A DNA stretch of 64,000 nt from JAUNBN01 sp036645935 (GCA_036645935.1 JAVXNE010000001.1:124001-188000), one strand, 5' to 3'; shown: positions 1 to 8,769, counted from the first letter of the stretch. The notes: a model not told the origin generated them from the sequence alone. A program made the numbers and translations.

Positions 1-329
1 TGACCGGCGTGCTCTTCCTGCTTGCCATGTTCCTCGCCCCCATCGCGGGACTGATTCCCGCCCCCGCAACATCGGCGGCTCTCGTCTTCGTCGGCGTGCT
101 CATGATGGGCTCTCTCAAAGAAGTGGATTACACCGATGTCTCCCAGAGCGTGCCTGTTGTGCTGCTGCTCATCTTCATGCTGGGCACAAGCGGGATCGGC
201 AACGGCATCGGAATCGGTCTCATTGCCTATTCAATCATCAAGCTTCTGACCGGCAAGAGCAAAGAAGTTTCCCTGCTGACAATAATTCTCTCGCTGCTCT
301 TCATCGCGAAATTCTTCGTGGTATTCTGA
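1..329 (+). CDS. C-terminal end of an NCS2-family purine permease (partial)
   Basis: The reading frame is open from the left edge (codons in phase from base 3) to a TGA at 327-329, so only about the last 108 residues are present. They form three to four hydrophobic segments. The first includes FLAPIAGLIPAPATSAALVFVG, and a later stretch reads GIGNGIGIGLIAYSIIKLL. This arrangement is typical of the end of AzgA/PbuG-type guanine, hypoxanthine or adenine permeases, which import purine bases with protons across the cytoplasmic membrane. The purine assignment rests on the family resemblance of this tail only. A good rho-independent terminator follows at 390-436. I infer the gene is complete upstream of the window. 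Confidence 0.8.
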   Translation, partial: TGVLFLLAMFLAPIAGLIPAPATSAALVFVGVLMMGSLKEVDYTDVSQSVPVVLLLIFMLGTSGIGNGIGIGLIAYSIIKLLTGKSKEVSLLTIILSLLFIAKFFVVF

Positions 330-389
330 AAAAGTCTCCGGATTAAAAGCGTTGTTGCGGTAGCTGCGCGCTGAATATATCTTCACGAA

Positions 390-436
390 AAACCGCCCTC
401 AATATGGCTTCAAGCCATCAAAGGGCGGTTTTTTCT
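390..436 (+). terminator. Rho-independent terminator after the purine permease
   Basis: An outer stem AACCGCCCT / AGGGCGGTT encloses a second perfect hairpin (ATGGCTT c AAGCCAT). It is followed by a run of six T. The two stacked stems and the T-run make this a strong terminator for the gene ending at 329. Confidence 0.85.
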
Positions 437-867
437 GTCGCTTATTGCTTTTTCTTTAACTCTTTTTGACGCTTACCTAATAACTTCGTTTGCAAACGAC
501 ATCATGTTTTAAGCGCATGATTTCCTTGAAATCCACAGCCGTAAAATCTTCCCGTTCGGAGTGCATTCGCTGCTGTCCTTATTTCAAAAAACCTTGACAG
601 TGTTTTGAAAAATTGAAATGTTTTGTGTGCAAAGCCGCAAAAAGTATGAAAAGTAAGCAATCTGAAAATGCGTTGGAATCCTCCGCGTAGCGGCTGTGTT
701 TTTTATGGTTATGCGGAGATGTTTTCAGGCGCAATTTAATTTGCAAAACCTGGCGCGACAGAGCTTTTTGTGCCCACATTGGAAGATCCGTGATCGACAG
801 TGAATCGCTCTTATTTAAATGATCTTGTGCTTTGTGGATTGTCCGTCGGGAGCATTGACACGAGCAA
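437..867. other. Gene-free stretch, nothing recognised
   Basis: This lies between the permease terminator and the stop codon of the leftward MFS gene. It has a TTGACA at 592-597 but no convincing -10 box at the right distance. The short reading frames lack ribosome binding sites and resemble nothing I know. I see no clear terminator for the MFS gene here. Confidence 0.4.
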
Positions 868-2124
868 TCAATCAGTCGAATGGGGAATTTCCGCCGCCTT
901 GATGTCAATCGCACTGCCCTGCTCGGTCGACCCCGCCACAAGCATTTCTCTCTTTTTGCTGATGTGCCAATAAAGTGCAAATCCCACTCCGCCTATCAAC
1001 GCCGGAATGCTGAAAATCGCAAACATTGTGCGCACGCTTGACGCCTCTGCCACCGCGCCAAAAAACGTGCTGCCTATTATCTGGGCGAGAGAGAGACAAC
1101 TCGCTTCATACATGATGAGTGCGCTCGCGAGAAACTCGCGCGGTATCTGTTCGCTGATGTATCGGACAATTCCGGGAATGAGCAGCGCATATGATATCAT
1201 CTGCATAATCGGTGTTATGATTAGCGCCATGGTCACACTCGTGCACAGCGAGAACGCAAGAGCCTTGACGCCCATTCCAATCATGCCGATTGCGAGAATC
1301 CGGTCTGTGCCGACCTTGTCCGCTATTTTTGTAAAATTCTTGACGATAAAAAACTCAAAAAATGCCATCAGAAAATAGCCTATTCCGATCACGCCGACAC
1401 TGCCTCCGAGTTCGGAGATGAAGCGCGCGTAAAATGACAGCATCGACGAGTTGCTCAGAGCGACAAGGAAACCGCAAATGATGAGTGCGAGATAGTTTTT
1501 GTTGTGGAATATAACCCCCGCCGCAAAGCGCAAAGATACTTTTTCGTCGTTCATCCGCTCGGGGTTTGGGATCCTTATGATTGCAAACGTCATGAACAGA
1601 AACAGTGCCCAATACAGCGGAACTGCACTCGCCATACCGAAAAGCATCATTACCTGTGAGAGCCCTGCTGCCGCAAACGCGTATGCAATCGAGCCCACCG
1701 AGCGAAGATGGCCGTAATCGATGGCCATTCCCTGCTTCTGCATCTTGGTTATCCATGAATCCATCAGCGAAAAAAGAGTTTTTATGCTTCCGAGAGCAAC
1801 CACCGAAAAGGAGAGCACAATCGCCTTGCTCGAATGAAATTTGAAGAAAAGCGGAAAGAGCACTGCCGCAACACCGAGGGTCACTATGAAAATCGCACGG
1901 TAGTTCAGCGTTTTGTCGGCTATGTATCCCATTATCGGCTGCATAATAAAACATGACACCCCAATTGCGGTGAGCGCTACCCCTATGAACGCGTCGCCAT
2001 AACCGAAGCCGTGCATAATCTCGGCATACATTCCCTCAAACAGAAAAAACGCCGGGTAAAAAGACGCCTCAAGCAGTGTAAATCGTCTTGTCACCTGCTT
2101 TGCGCTCGCGTGTTGTACGAACAT
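868..2124 (-). CDS. MFS transporter
   Basis: A 418-residue polytopic membrane protein with about twelve hydrophobic segments, the normal size of a major facilitator. The loop after segment 2 reads GYIADKTLNYR, which fits the MFS loop 2-3 signature (G-x-x-x-D-[K/R]-x-x-x-[K/R]). The hydrophilic middle loop around IPNPERMNDEK separates the two six-helix halves. The C-terminal 30 residues are cytoplasmic-type. The start ATG is preceded by a GAGGTG at close spacing. The substrate cannot be read from the sequence; sugars, nucleosides or drugs are all possible. It is transcribed alone, away from the metNIQ operon. Confidence 0.8.
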   Translation of the reverse strand: MFVQHASAKQVTRRFTLLEASFYPAFFLFEGMYAEIMHGFGYGDAFIGVALTAIGVSCFIMQPIMGYIADKTLNYRAIFIVTLGVAAVLFPLFFKFHSSKAIVLSFSVVALGSIKTLFSLMDSWITKMQKQGMAIDYGHLRSVGSIAYAFAAAGLSQVMMLFGMASAVPLYWALFLFMTFAIIRIPNPERMNDEKVSLRFAAGVIFHNKNYLALIICGFLVALSNSSMLSFYARFISELGGSVGVIGIGYFLMAFFEFFIVKNFTKIADKVGTDRILAIGMIGMGVKALAFSLCTSVTMALIITPIMQMISYALLIPGIVRYISEQIPREFLASALIMYEASCLSLAQIIGSTFFGAVAEASSVRTMFAIFSIPALIGGVGFALYWHISKKREMLVAGSTEQGSAIDIKAAEIPHSTD

Positions 2125-2328
2125 GTAGCACCTCTTTCTCCTTAACTGAATAACGCAATAATACTATATTTGATGCGGTAAAACAACAACGACAGCTGCA
2201 ATCACTCATCCGCGAGCAAATTTGTGCGGGTGCGTTTACATCCTTTGATAGCTGTTATGAATTTCAAGACAGCTCGGCACGCACACTACGGATAATGCCG
2301 TTTGGAAAATGCGCGCTTTTGGCCGGCG

Positions 2329-2380
2329 CACAGGAAACAGCTTCGGAAGGGAATTGCCCCGCCCGAAGCTGTTTCCTGTG
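2329..2380 (-). terminator. Very strong hairpin after metQ, probable terminator
   Basis: A perfect 18-bp inverted repeat (2329-2346 with 2363-2380) closes a 16-base loop, 17 bases beyond the metQ stop codon. On the leftward strand it is not followed by a proper T-run, so it may terminate inefficiently or protect the 3' end of the metNIQ mRNA. Confidence 0.6.
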
Positions 2381-2397
2381 ATATTTGCTGACGTATA

Positions 2398-3234
2398 TTA
2401 GAACTTCGGTATCACGTCGTTGCCGTAGGTCTTAGTGATATAGCTACGCACTGTCTCGCTCTTGAGCGCGGCGCAAAGTTTCTGAATTGCCTCGTTGTTC
2501 TCGTTTCCTGATTTCACTGCAAGAATGTTCGCATAGGTGTCGGCGGCGACGCTGTCCTTATCCTCGATGACCAGTGCGTCCGCTGTTGTGAGACCCGCCT
2601 GTATTGCGTAGTTGCCGTTGATTGCCGCAAGGTCGACGTCTTGAATAGCACGCGCTATCTGTGCTGCTTCGATCTCAAGTATCTCGACATTTTTGGGATT
2701 CTCGGCGATATCAAGCTTTGTCGCATTTATTCCCGCGTCCTTCTTGAGCTTGATTATGCCGTTGGCTTCGAGCAGCAGCAGCGCTCTCGCCTCATTGGTC
2801 GCGTCGTTGGGAACCGCAATTTTCCCGCCCTCGGGTAGCGCGTCGATGGAGGCGGACTTGCCGGCGTATATTCCGAGCGGCTCGTAGTGGATAGCGGCCG
2901 CGCTCACAAGATGTGTACCGTACTCGGTGTTGAACGAGTCAAGATAGGGCTTGTGTTGGAAGTAGTTTGCGTCAATCTCGCCGGCCTCAAGAGCGTTGTT
3001 GGGCTGCACATAGTCGGTGTATTCGATGATCTGCAGTTCGATGCCATCGGCAGCAAGCGCTTCCTTGATCTGCTCGAGTATCTCGGCGTGTGGTGTGGGA
3101 GATGCGCCTACCTTGAGAATGGTCTTGTCGGTGACGGGCTCGTTTGGGGTCTCCGCCTCGGGTTTTGTGCCGCAAGCGGCAAAAAGCGAAAGGCACAGTG
3201 CGAGGGCAAGGACGATCACAAGCAGTTTTTTCAT
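2398..3234 (-). CDS. metQ: D-methionine/L-methionine-binding lipoprotein MetQ
   Basis: Substrate-binding protein of the methionine ABC importer, 278 residues, the usual NlpA/MetQ length. It opens with a lipoprotein signal (MKKLLVIVLALALCLSLFAAC) whose cysteine 21 would be lipidated and anchored outside the membrane. The mature part has family blocks such as VGASPTPHAEILE near the start and ANYFQHKPYLD in the middle. The TDYVQPNNAL and NGNYA segments are also typical of MetQ. A GGAGG lies at normal distance from the ATG. It is the last gene of metN-metI-metQ, all controlled by the upstream methionine T-box. Assignment to methionine rather than another NlpA ligand is supported by the T-box specifier. 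Confidence 0.93.
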   Translation of the reverse strand: MKKLLVIVLALALCLSLFAACGTKPEAETPNEPVTDKTILKVGASPTPHAEILEQIKEALAADGIELQIIEYTDYVQPNNALEAGEIDANYFQHKPYLDSFNTEYGTHLVSAAAIHYEPLGIYAGKSASIDALPEGGKIAVPNDATNEARALLLLEANGIIKLKKDAGINATKLDIAENPKNVEILEIEAAQIARAIQDVDLAAINGNYAIQAGLTTADALVIEDKDSVAADTYANILAVKSGNENNEAIQKLCAALKSETVRSYITKTYGNDVIPKF

Positions 3235-3256
3235 TTTTGTTTCCTCCTGAAATAAA

Positions 3257-3946
3257 TTAGTTTTCGTTTTGGCGTTTGTCGATTTTTCGAGTAATTCTCA
3301 TTCCGTACTCCTGAAATACCTGCACGATCACGACGAGCAACGCGACAGCGACGAGCATCACTATCTCCTGGCGGCGATAGTAGCCGTAGTTGATAGCGAT
3401 CCCTCCGAGACCGCCTCCCCCAACTATTCCGGCCATTGCCGAGTAGCTTAAAATGGTTGTGGTTGCGATGGCCGCACCCACCAGCAGCGACGGCGCCGCT
3501 TCGGTCAGCATGACGCGCGAGACGATCTGCCACGGCGTCGCGCCCATCGACTGCGCGGCTTCAATGACTCCGCGGTCGACTTCCTTGATTGAGCTTTCAA
3601 CCAGCCGCGCGACAAACGGAAAAGCCGCGACAACAAGGGAAACTATCATCGCTGTCGAGCCGAGCGTTGTGCCGACAATCATGCGGGTGAATGGCAGCAG
3701 CGCAACCAGCAGAATGATGAACGGCACCGAGCGCAGCACATTTACGGCGAGACCGAGAGTTTTATTTAAAATAGGTTTGGGCGTTATTCCCTCTTTGTCT
3801 GTGACGACAAGCACCAACCCGAGCGGAAGACCTATGAGATAAGCAAATGCGGTAGAGACGGCAGTCATATAGATAGTTTCGAGGATTCCGGTTCCGAACA
3901 ATCCGAGCATCGGCAGCAATTTTGCCAGCATTTCCTCACTGAACAT
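3257..3946 (-). CDS. metI: Methionine ABC transporter permease MetI
   Basis: Membrane permease of the MetNIQ importer, 229 residues from the chosen start, with about five transmembrane helices. The cytoplasmic EAA loop that docks on MetN is visible as EAAQSMGATPWQIVSRVML. I chose the ATG at 3946 because a GGAGGA lies eight bases upstream. The earlier in-frame ATG at 3964 would itself contain that ribosome binding site. The gene overlaps the end of metN by 11 bases, which suggests translational coupling. metQ follows after 22 bases. Confidence 0.93.
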   Translation of the reverse strand: MFSEEMLAKLLPMLGLFGTGILETIYMTAVSTAFAYLIGLPLGLVLVVTDKEGITPKPILNKTLGLAVNVLRSVPFIILLVALLPFTRMIVGTTLGSTAMIVSLVVAAFPFVARLVESSIKEVDRGVIEAAQSMGATPWQIVSRVMLTEAAPSLLVGAAIATTTILSYSAMAGIVGGGGLGGIAINYGYYRRQEIVMLVAVALLVVIVQVFQEYGMRITRKIDKRQNEN

Positions 3947-5045
3947 CGACGAATTCCTCCTCATAGTTGACTTTTTTCATGTCTAGAAATGCGCGCATTC
4001 GCATTCCGGCCGTCTCGTTTTCCGGCAGCTGGATTACCATCTGTCCGAAATCCTTACCGTCGATAACCTTTGTGTCAGCGTAAAGAATATTCACCGGCGC
4101 CCCACACTCGAGAATCATGTTGGAGATAACCGGCTCAAATGAACTTTCACCATCAAACACGAGGCGAAGGCTCCGTCCTCCTTTGAATATCTCGGTTCGC
4201 TGTCCGTCCGGAAAAATCAACTTGCGTCCGATCGCCGATTTGGGTCTTGCGAACACCTCGCTCACCTTTCCGAGTTCGGCGACGCGGCTGTCGTCCATAA
4301 TTGCGACGCGCGAACATATCTGCTCTATCACTTTCATTTCATGCGTGATCACAACGATTGTGATGCCGAGCTTGTGATTCAGTTCTTTGAGCAAAGTAAG
4401 AATCTGCGCGGTGGTCGCATTGTCGAGCGCACTTGTCGCCTCATCGCACAGCAGAACTTTCGGCTCTGTGGCGAGAGCGCGCGCGATGGCAACGCGCTGT
4501 TTTTGCCCGCCCGAAAGCTGTGCGGGATATGCGTTTGCCTTATCAGGTATCCCCACCGTATCGAGCAATTCAAGAGCTCTCGCCTGTGCGGTGCTTTTGT
4601 CAACGCCCGAGATGAGTAGCGGAAAACAGATGTTTTGCAGCGCTGTCCTTTGCATGAGCAGATTGAACTGCTGAAAAATCATACCGATATCGCGACGGGC
4701 CACGAGCAGTTTGCCCCGAGCCATCCTCTGCTCTGACCGACGCTTAAAACTCGCGGAAAGCGCCTGCCTTTCCCCCTGCGGCATTCGCTCGGGCAGCAGC
4801 GCCGTGAGATCCGCTCCATTCACCGTAACACTGCCCGATGTCGGTTTCTCCAGCAGGTTGATGCACCGGATAAGCGTGGACTTGCCGGCACCGGAAAATC
4901 CGATTATTCCGAAAATTTCACCTTGTTTGACGCTGAAGCTTATCTCGCTGCACGCAGCCACCTCACCGTCTTTGGTGTAGAAGGTCTTGCTGACACCATC
5001 AAGCTCAATCATCGGCCGCGCTTCCATCTCTTTTTTTGCTGTCAT
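3936..5045 (-). CDS. metN: Methionine ABC transporter ATP-binding protein MetN
   Basis: ATPase of the methionine importer, 369 residues. The nucleotide-binding domain shows Walker A (GFSGAGKST, about 49-57), the Q-loop (FQQFN), the ABC signature (LSGGQ), Walker B with catalytic Glu (VLLCDEATSALD) and the switch His (ITHE). After residue 285 comes the NIL domain, which senses methionine in this family. Odd point: between DLTAL and ARRDIGMIFQ there are about 34 residues where MetN normally has about ten. This is an Arg/Glu-rich insertion at roughly 83-115. The ATG at 5045 is preferred over the GTG at 5048 because AGGAGA then has proper spacing. Expression should be switched by the T-box upstream. 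Confidence 0.93.
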   Translation of the reverse strand: MTAKKEMEARPMIELDGVSKTFYTKDGEVAACSEISFSVKQGEIFGIIGFSGAGKSTLIRCINLLEKPTSGSVTVNGADLTALLPERMPQGERQALSASFKRRSEQRMARGKLLVARRDIGMIFQQFNLLMQRTALQNICFPLLISGVDKSTAQARALELLDTVGIPDKANAYPAQLSGGQKQRVAIARALATEPKVLLCDEATSALDNATTAQILTLLKELNHKLGITIVVITHEMKVIEQICSRVAIMDDSRVAELGKVSEVFARPKSAIGRKLIFPDGQRTEIFKGGRSLRLVFDGESSFEPVISNMILECGAPVNILYADTKVIDGKDFGQMVIQLPENETAGMRMRAFLDMKKVNYEEEFVDVQ

Positions 5046-5069
5046 CACACTCTCCTTGGTCTTGTTGCA

Positions 5070-5364
5070 AAATAAATAACGCCCATCCTTAAAAATAAGG
5101 ACGGACGATGCCGTGTTACCACCTTAATTCGCGTGCGCCTCACAGCGCTCCGCCTTAACGGGTACGAGCTAGAGTCAGCTTTGATACCCTGTCGCTATAA
5201 CGGGCGAATCCCGTCGCAGCCTTACGTCCTAAGACGTTCGGTGCGCGGCTCCGAGACCATGTTCACGATTGCTCTGTCTGCCCGCTCTCAGCTGTGCACA
5301 GGCTCTCTTTCAAGACGTCGCTTTTCGCTACTCTTCTCTTCACTGCCGATTTTCGATATATGTT
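5070..5364 (-). promoter_or_regulatory. T-box leader, methionine-type, controlling metNIQ
   Basis: Read leftward, the 320-base leader carries the T-box element AAGGTGGTAACACGG (5111-5125). It is followed by a terminator stem CGTCCGTCCTT / AAGGATGGGCG (5080-5107) and a T-rich tail before metN. The 5' half has stem I features (GAAGAGTAG and AGAGAG blocks). An ATG at 5258-5260 lies where the specifier codon is expected, within GTGAACATGGTCTC. Uncharged tRNA-Met would stabilise the antiterminator and turn on methionine import. The T-box itself is clear; the specifier is my reading of the folded context. Confidence 0.9.
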
Positions 5365-5370
5365 GTTGCG

Positions 5371-5400
5371 ATTATACCCGCACCGAACCGCTCGCGTCAA
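5371..5400 (-). promoter_or_regulatory. Sigma-A type promoter of metNIQ
   Basis: On the leftward strand TTGACG and TATAAT are separated by 18 bases. The predicted start near 5364 lies just upstream of the T-box leader. Confidence 0.8.
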
Positions 5401-5471
5401 GCACTTTTTTCAGATTTCGCACTTTCCCCGAAATTGCGGACTATACAAAGAGTGATTTATGTCACTTTTCG

Positions 5472-6395
5472 CTAATTTCTGTAACTTCCAAGGCGCACCC
5501 GCAAGCGTGTGAAGTCAGCCGACGAACCGTCTTCCCTCTCGGCCGACAGTATCTTCAGCATTCCCTCGCCGCACACGACAATCGGGCAGCCGCCTTCAAG
5601 TTTCCATAGCTTGCCCGGAGCGCGATCCTCAAAAAAAATATCGGTCACTACGCTCGTCTTGCGAATAACAATCTTTCCGACGTCGCCATAAGTGTATGCG
5701 CCGGGGTAAGGGCTGCCCACTGCCCGCACGAAATTATGTATTTTTTCTGCGCTGTCGTTCCAGTTTATCTCGCAGTCACGCATGTCACGCCAGATGCTGT
5801 AGGTAGCGTCTGCATGATTTTGCGCCGTCGCGCGCAACTGCCCGTGTTCGAGCAAATCGATAATCTCAAGCGCCGCTTCAGCATACAGCTCCGCAAGCTT
5901 GTGAATCGCCGCTGCGACATTCATCTCGCCATCGTTTTTGAAGGATTTTTGCAATATTATGTCTCCCGTATCCATCTCATCGTCCGCAAACAGCGCCGTC
6001 ATGCCGAGGAGATTTTCGCCGCAAAATATCGCTGTCGCCGTCGGGGCAAAGCCGCGATATCTCGGCAAGAGAGAATCGTGAAATATTATAACGGGTATTC
6101 CTCTTCGCTCGTAATCGGAGAGTGGCAGCAGATAGCGCCAGCCCGTAAGAATCGAGAGAGTAACGCCCGCCTCGTCCAAAAAACTTGATTCGATTTTGTC
6201 AAATTCCGTTTTGACGAAAAATCTCACCGCATACCTGTCGCACAGCGCTTTGATGTCGTCAAAGTAATCCTTGTCCACGAGCTTATCGCGAAATGAAACG
6301 ACCGCCGCGAGCGTTTCCGGACATTTTTCAAGCAACGTCCTGAGCGTTTTGCAGCCCTTTTCGGTTGCGGCAAACAACAGCAGCTTGGTCTTCAT
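5472..6395 (-). CDS. Formyltransferase-family protein (Fmt-like)
   Basis: A 307-residue protein of the formyl-THF-dependent formyltransferase fold. The core motif is FHDSLLPRYRGFAP (residues 105-118) and the DTGD block occurs at 142-145. The C-terminal part resembles the OB-like domain of methionyl-tRNA formyltransferase. Classical members have Asn-x-His in the active site. Here it reads Ile-Phe-His (I104, H106), so the catalytic Asn appears to be replaced while His106 and Asp142 remain. The true substrate may therefore be something other than Met-tRNA, such as an amino sugar. It is upstream of and parallel to the met operon, and downstream of the hydrolase at 6442. The ribosome binding site is weak. 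Confidence 0.7.
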   Translation of the reverse strand: MKTKLLLFAATEKGCKTLRTLLEKCPETLAAVVSFRDKLVDKDYFDDIKALCDRYAVRFFVKTEFDKIESSFLDEAGVTLSILTGWRYLLPLSDYERRGIPVIIFHDSLLPRYRGFAPTATAIFCGENLLGMTALFADDEMDTGDIILQKSFKNDGEMNVAAAIHKLAELYAEAALEIIDLLEHGQLRATAQNHADATYSIWRDMRDCEINWNDSAEKIHNFVRAVGSPYPGAYTYGDVGKIVIRKTSVVTDIFFEDRAPGKLWKLEGGCPIVVCGEGMLKILSAEREDGSSADFTRLRVRLGSYRN

Positions 6396-6441
6396 AAATC
6401 CATCCCGCCCTTTTGGATTATTCTACCGCTTTTAAGACTCG

Positions 6442-6966
6442 CTATTTTACATCAATATGGCACATCTTCATTGCCTCAAGCGCCGTCTTGTGGCTCTCCG
6501 GTGTCACGCCCGCGCAGCAGCTCTGATCGACAGAGATGTTGACCTCGGGAAAAAACGCCTTGAGCAACAGCGCGTTGGAAATCACACAGATATCGGTGCA
6601 CAGTCCGATAAGCTCGATTTCATCCAGGCCGTCAGGAAACTTTTTCATGATTATTTCGGGGAGATCCTTTGAGCCGAAAGTGCCTTTTTCCACGCCCTCA
6701 CACTGCAAATCGAGAAACACTTTTTCGATATCGGGCTGAAGCCTCCAGCCGTCAGTGCCTTTGATGCAGTGCTGCACAGGCAGATTGCGCCCCTCACACG
6801 TTTTCATGTAATCGACCGTGTGTGTGTCCTTAGTATACATGATTTCGCCGTCAAAACCTTGTATTTTTGCAACAACTTTATCCACGATCGCGCTCGCCTC
6901 GTTTGTTCCAAGCGTTCCGTTGATAAAATCGTTTTGCATATCTATTACAAGCAGCAGTCTCTTCAT
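6442..6966 (-). CDS. Cysteine hydrolase, isochorismatase/nicotinamidase family
   Basis: A 174-residue single-domain hydrolase. The expected triad is visible: Asp9 in VIDMQNDF, Lys94 in EKGTFGS, and nucleophile Cys127 in CTDICV. Asp47 and His49 in KDTHT could bind metal, as in nicotinamidases. Such enzymes hydrolyse nicotinamide or related amides in the cytoplasm, so a role in NAD salvage is plausible but not proven. AAAGGA precedes the ATG. It lies between the dipeptidase at 7020 and the formyltransferase-like gene, all leftward with short gaps of about 46-55 bases, so the three may be co-transcribed. Confidence 0.85.
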   Translation of the reverse strand: MKRLLLVIDMQNDFINGTLGTNEASAIVDKVVAKIQGFDGEIMYTKDTHTVDYMKTCEGRNLPVQHCIKGTDGWRLQPDIEKVFLDLQCEGVEKGTFGSKDLPEIIMKKFPDGLDEIELIGLCTDICVISNALLLKAFFPEVNISVDQSCCAGVTPESHKTALEAMKMCHIDVK

Positions 6967-7019
6967 GTAAAAATCCTTTCGCTATGTGCGCTGTGTTGGG
7001 TGTTCACCCGTGTTTCTGT

Positions 7020-8417
7020 TTAGAATTTTACCTGCTGTAATTTGACGAGCGTATTTATATATATCTCGCACGCGAGCTTCGCGCGCTCAATTTTGAGTCC
7101 CTCATTTTTCATGTGACATGAACCGACCCATTCGGGATCCTCATTTTCCTGGTCGGGGAATTCAAGGCCGTAGGATACGGCGTTTGAAAGCCTTCTCGCG
7201 TAGGTGCCTCCGGACATCACAAATGGCTTTTCGTCGGAGCCGGTGACCTCGTTGTAGATGCCGCACATCAGCTTTATCACATCGCAGTCGGGTTGCATGT
7301 AGAATGGCGCGCTGCCATCGATGTTCTCAAGCGTGAACGAGCTTTCCGCACAGACTTGCGATATCTTACGTTCAAGTTCATCAGCTGTGGTGACCGTGGG
7401 ATAGCGGCTGTTGATATTCAGCACAAGACGGTTTCCGACTTTTGAAAAAATTCCGCCTATCACAGTCAGCGGGGTGAAAATCCCGTCGTCACACGCGATG
7501 CCGAATTGTTCTCCGTCGAAGCTGGAACTCGCCCTCGCAATAAATTCGCAGGCAGTTTTTTCCGTGTTCGAAAGCGCGCCGCTCTCGGCGAGAAACCCTG
7601 CGAGGATGTGGTTGGCGTTGATTCCGCTGTGCGGTTTGCCGGCGTGTGCCGCGCGTCCTCTCGCCTCGATGAGCACCCCCGCCTCGGACTCACTCACAGT
7701 GATATCGTCACTCCCGATCGCGGCTTTTTGCATGACACCCGCGAGAGGCTTTGCAAGCAGCGCACGTGCATAGTCGGCGACCACGTTGCTTGCAACTCCA
7801 CCGTGAAGCTCTGTTATCGCCCCGTCATCGATCTCGGGAGAAACAAGGTTCGCCGAAAACAGACCCTTTTCTCCGTGTCCAACGGGGAACGCCGCGTCAG
7901 GCGTGAACGCGAATATCGGCTGCGGGTAATTTTGTTTGTAGTATTCGACATCACCCATACCCGTCTCTTCATCGAGTCCCATGATGAGCCTGATGCCATA
8001 ATTGAGCTTAATGTCGTTGTCGATGAGATATTTAACAGCGTATGCCGCGACCACGAACGGGCCCTTGTCATCGAGCACGCCGCGTCCCACAAGAAATCCG
8101 TCCAGCTCGGTGCAGCAAAAAGGATCGCTCTCCCAGCCGTTGCCCTCAGGTACGACGTCGATGTGTGCGATTATGCCTATGTATGGTTCTTCCGGTCCAT
8201 AGTGCGCATAGGCAATGCGGCCGTCGCAGTCGACAACCTCCATGCCCAGCTCACTGCAAAATTTCATCGCCTCAAGCTGTGCGCGCCGAACCCCCTCGCC
8301 GTACGGGGCGTCGGCAGATGGTTCGTCCTTAACGCTTTTTATATCGATAAGACGCTTGATATCGCGTTTTATATCTCCCTCGTGCGCGCTGACAAACTCG
8401 GTGTAGCTTCCCGCCAT
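7020..8417 (-). CDS. PepV/Sapep-type dipeptidase (M20 family)
   Basis: A 465-residue cytoplasmic metallopeptidase of the PepV type, which cleaves dipeptides taken up or released during protein turnover. The two-metal site can be traced: His85 and Asp87 in AHIDVVPEGNGW, Asp116 in GRGVLDDKGP, Glu150 and Glu151 in GLDEETG, and Asp174 in TPDAAFPVGHGEKG. The C-terminal MSGGTYARR block is typical of the family, and the length fits PepV (about 465-470). A GGAGG is placed eight bases before the ATG. It is the first gene of the leftward group running to 5472. Confidence 0.9.
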   Translation of the reverse strand: MAGSYTEFVSAHEGDIKRDIKRLIDIKSVKDEPSADAPYGEGVRRAQLEAMKFCSELGMEVVDCDGRIAYAHYGPEEPYIGIIAHIDVVPEGNGWESDPFCCTELDGFLVGRGVLDDKGPFVVAAYAVKYLIDNDIKLNYGIRLIMGLDEETGMGDVEYYKQNYPQPIFAFTPDAAFPVGHGEKGLFSANLVSPEIDDGAITELHGGVASNVVADYARALLAKPLAGVMQKAAIGSDDITVSESEAGVLIEARGRAAHAGKPHSGINANHILAGFLAESGALSNTEKTACEFIARASSSFDGEQFGIACDDGIFTPLTVIGGIFSKVGNRLVLNINSRYPTVTTADELERKISQVCAESSFTLENIDGSAPFYMQPDCDVIKLMCGIYNEVTGSDEKPFVMSGGTYARRLSNAVSYGLEFPDQENEDPEWVGSCHMKNEGLKIERAKLACEIYINTLVKLQQVKF

Positions 8418-8734
8418 TGTCTATGCCTCCAGGGTATTTTATTTTCTGCGTCACAACCGAACTGTGATTTATCGAAACTTGTCTGCCCAACGCCATGACC
8501 GAGTCTCGCCTGTGCAAAGCGACGGTCGCGTGAGCGGGATCTCATTATTTATGCGCATCATATCACATATCTAAAGACCCTGTCGTCTGAATTCGCCTCG
8601 TCTCGGTTTCCTCAAAGCAATAAAATTAAAGCCATTGCATCTGCGTGCAACACGGTCGGCAACATATATTCTGTTTGGATATTATACCACAATCGGCGCT
8701 CGCTGAGGAATTGGACTTTATTCCAAACATAATC
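8418..8734. other. Divergent intergenic region, no gene recognised
   Basis: This separates the leftward dipeptidase from the rightward NusG domain II gene. A promoter for the dipeptidase should be here, but I find no convincing -35/-10 pair on the leftward strand. No small gene with a ribosome binding site was seen. Confidence 0.4.
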
Positions 8735-8763
8735 TTTCACGGTTCAATAATTTGTGTTAAAAT
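8735..8763 (+). promoter_or_regulatory. Extended -10 promoter abutting the start codon at 8770
   Basis: TGTTAAAAT (an extended -10, hexamer 8758-8763) is preceded 17 bases upstream by a poor -35, TTTCAC. Transcription would begin at about 8770, which is the A of the next gene's ATG. No ribosome binding site lies between them, so the message may be leaderless. Confidence 0.5.
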
Positions 8764-8769
8764 GCTCCT

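Noticed and set aside
7506..8498. Long rightward open frame (330 codons)
   Set aside because: It lies antisense to the dipeptidase gene, which has complete catalytic motifs. The product resembles nothing and has no ribosome binding site.
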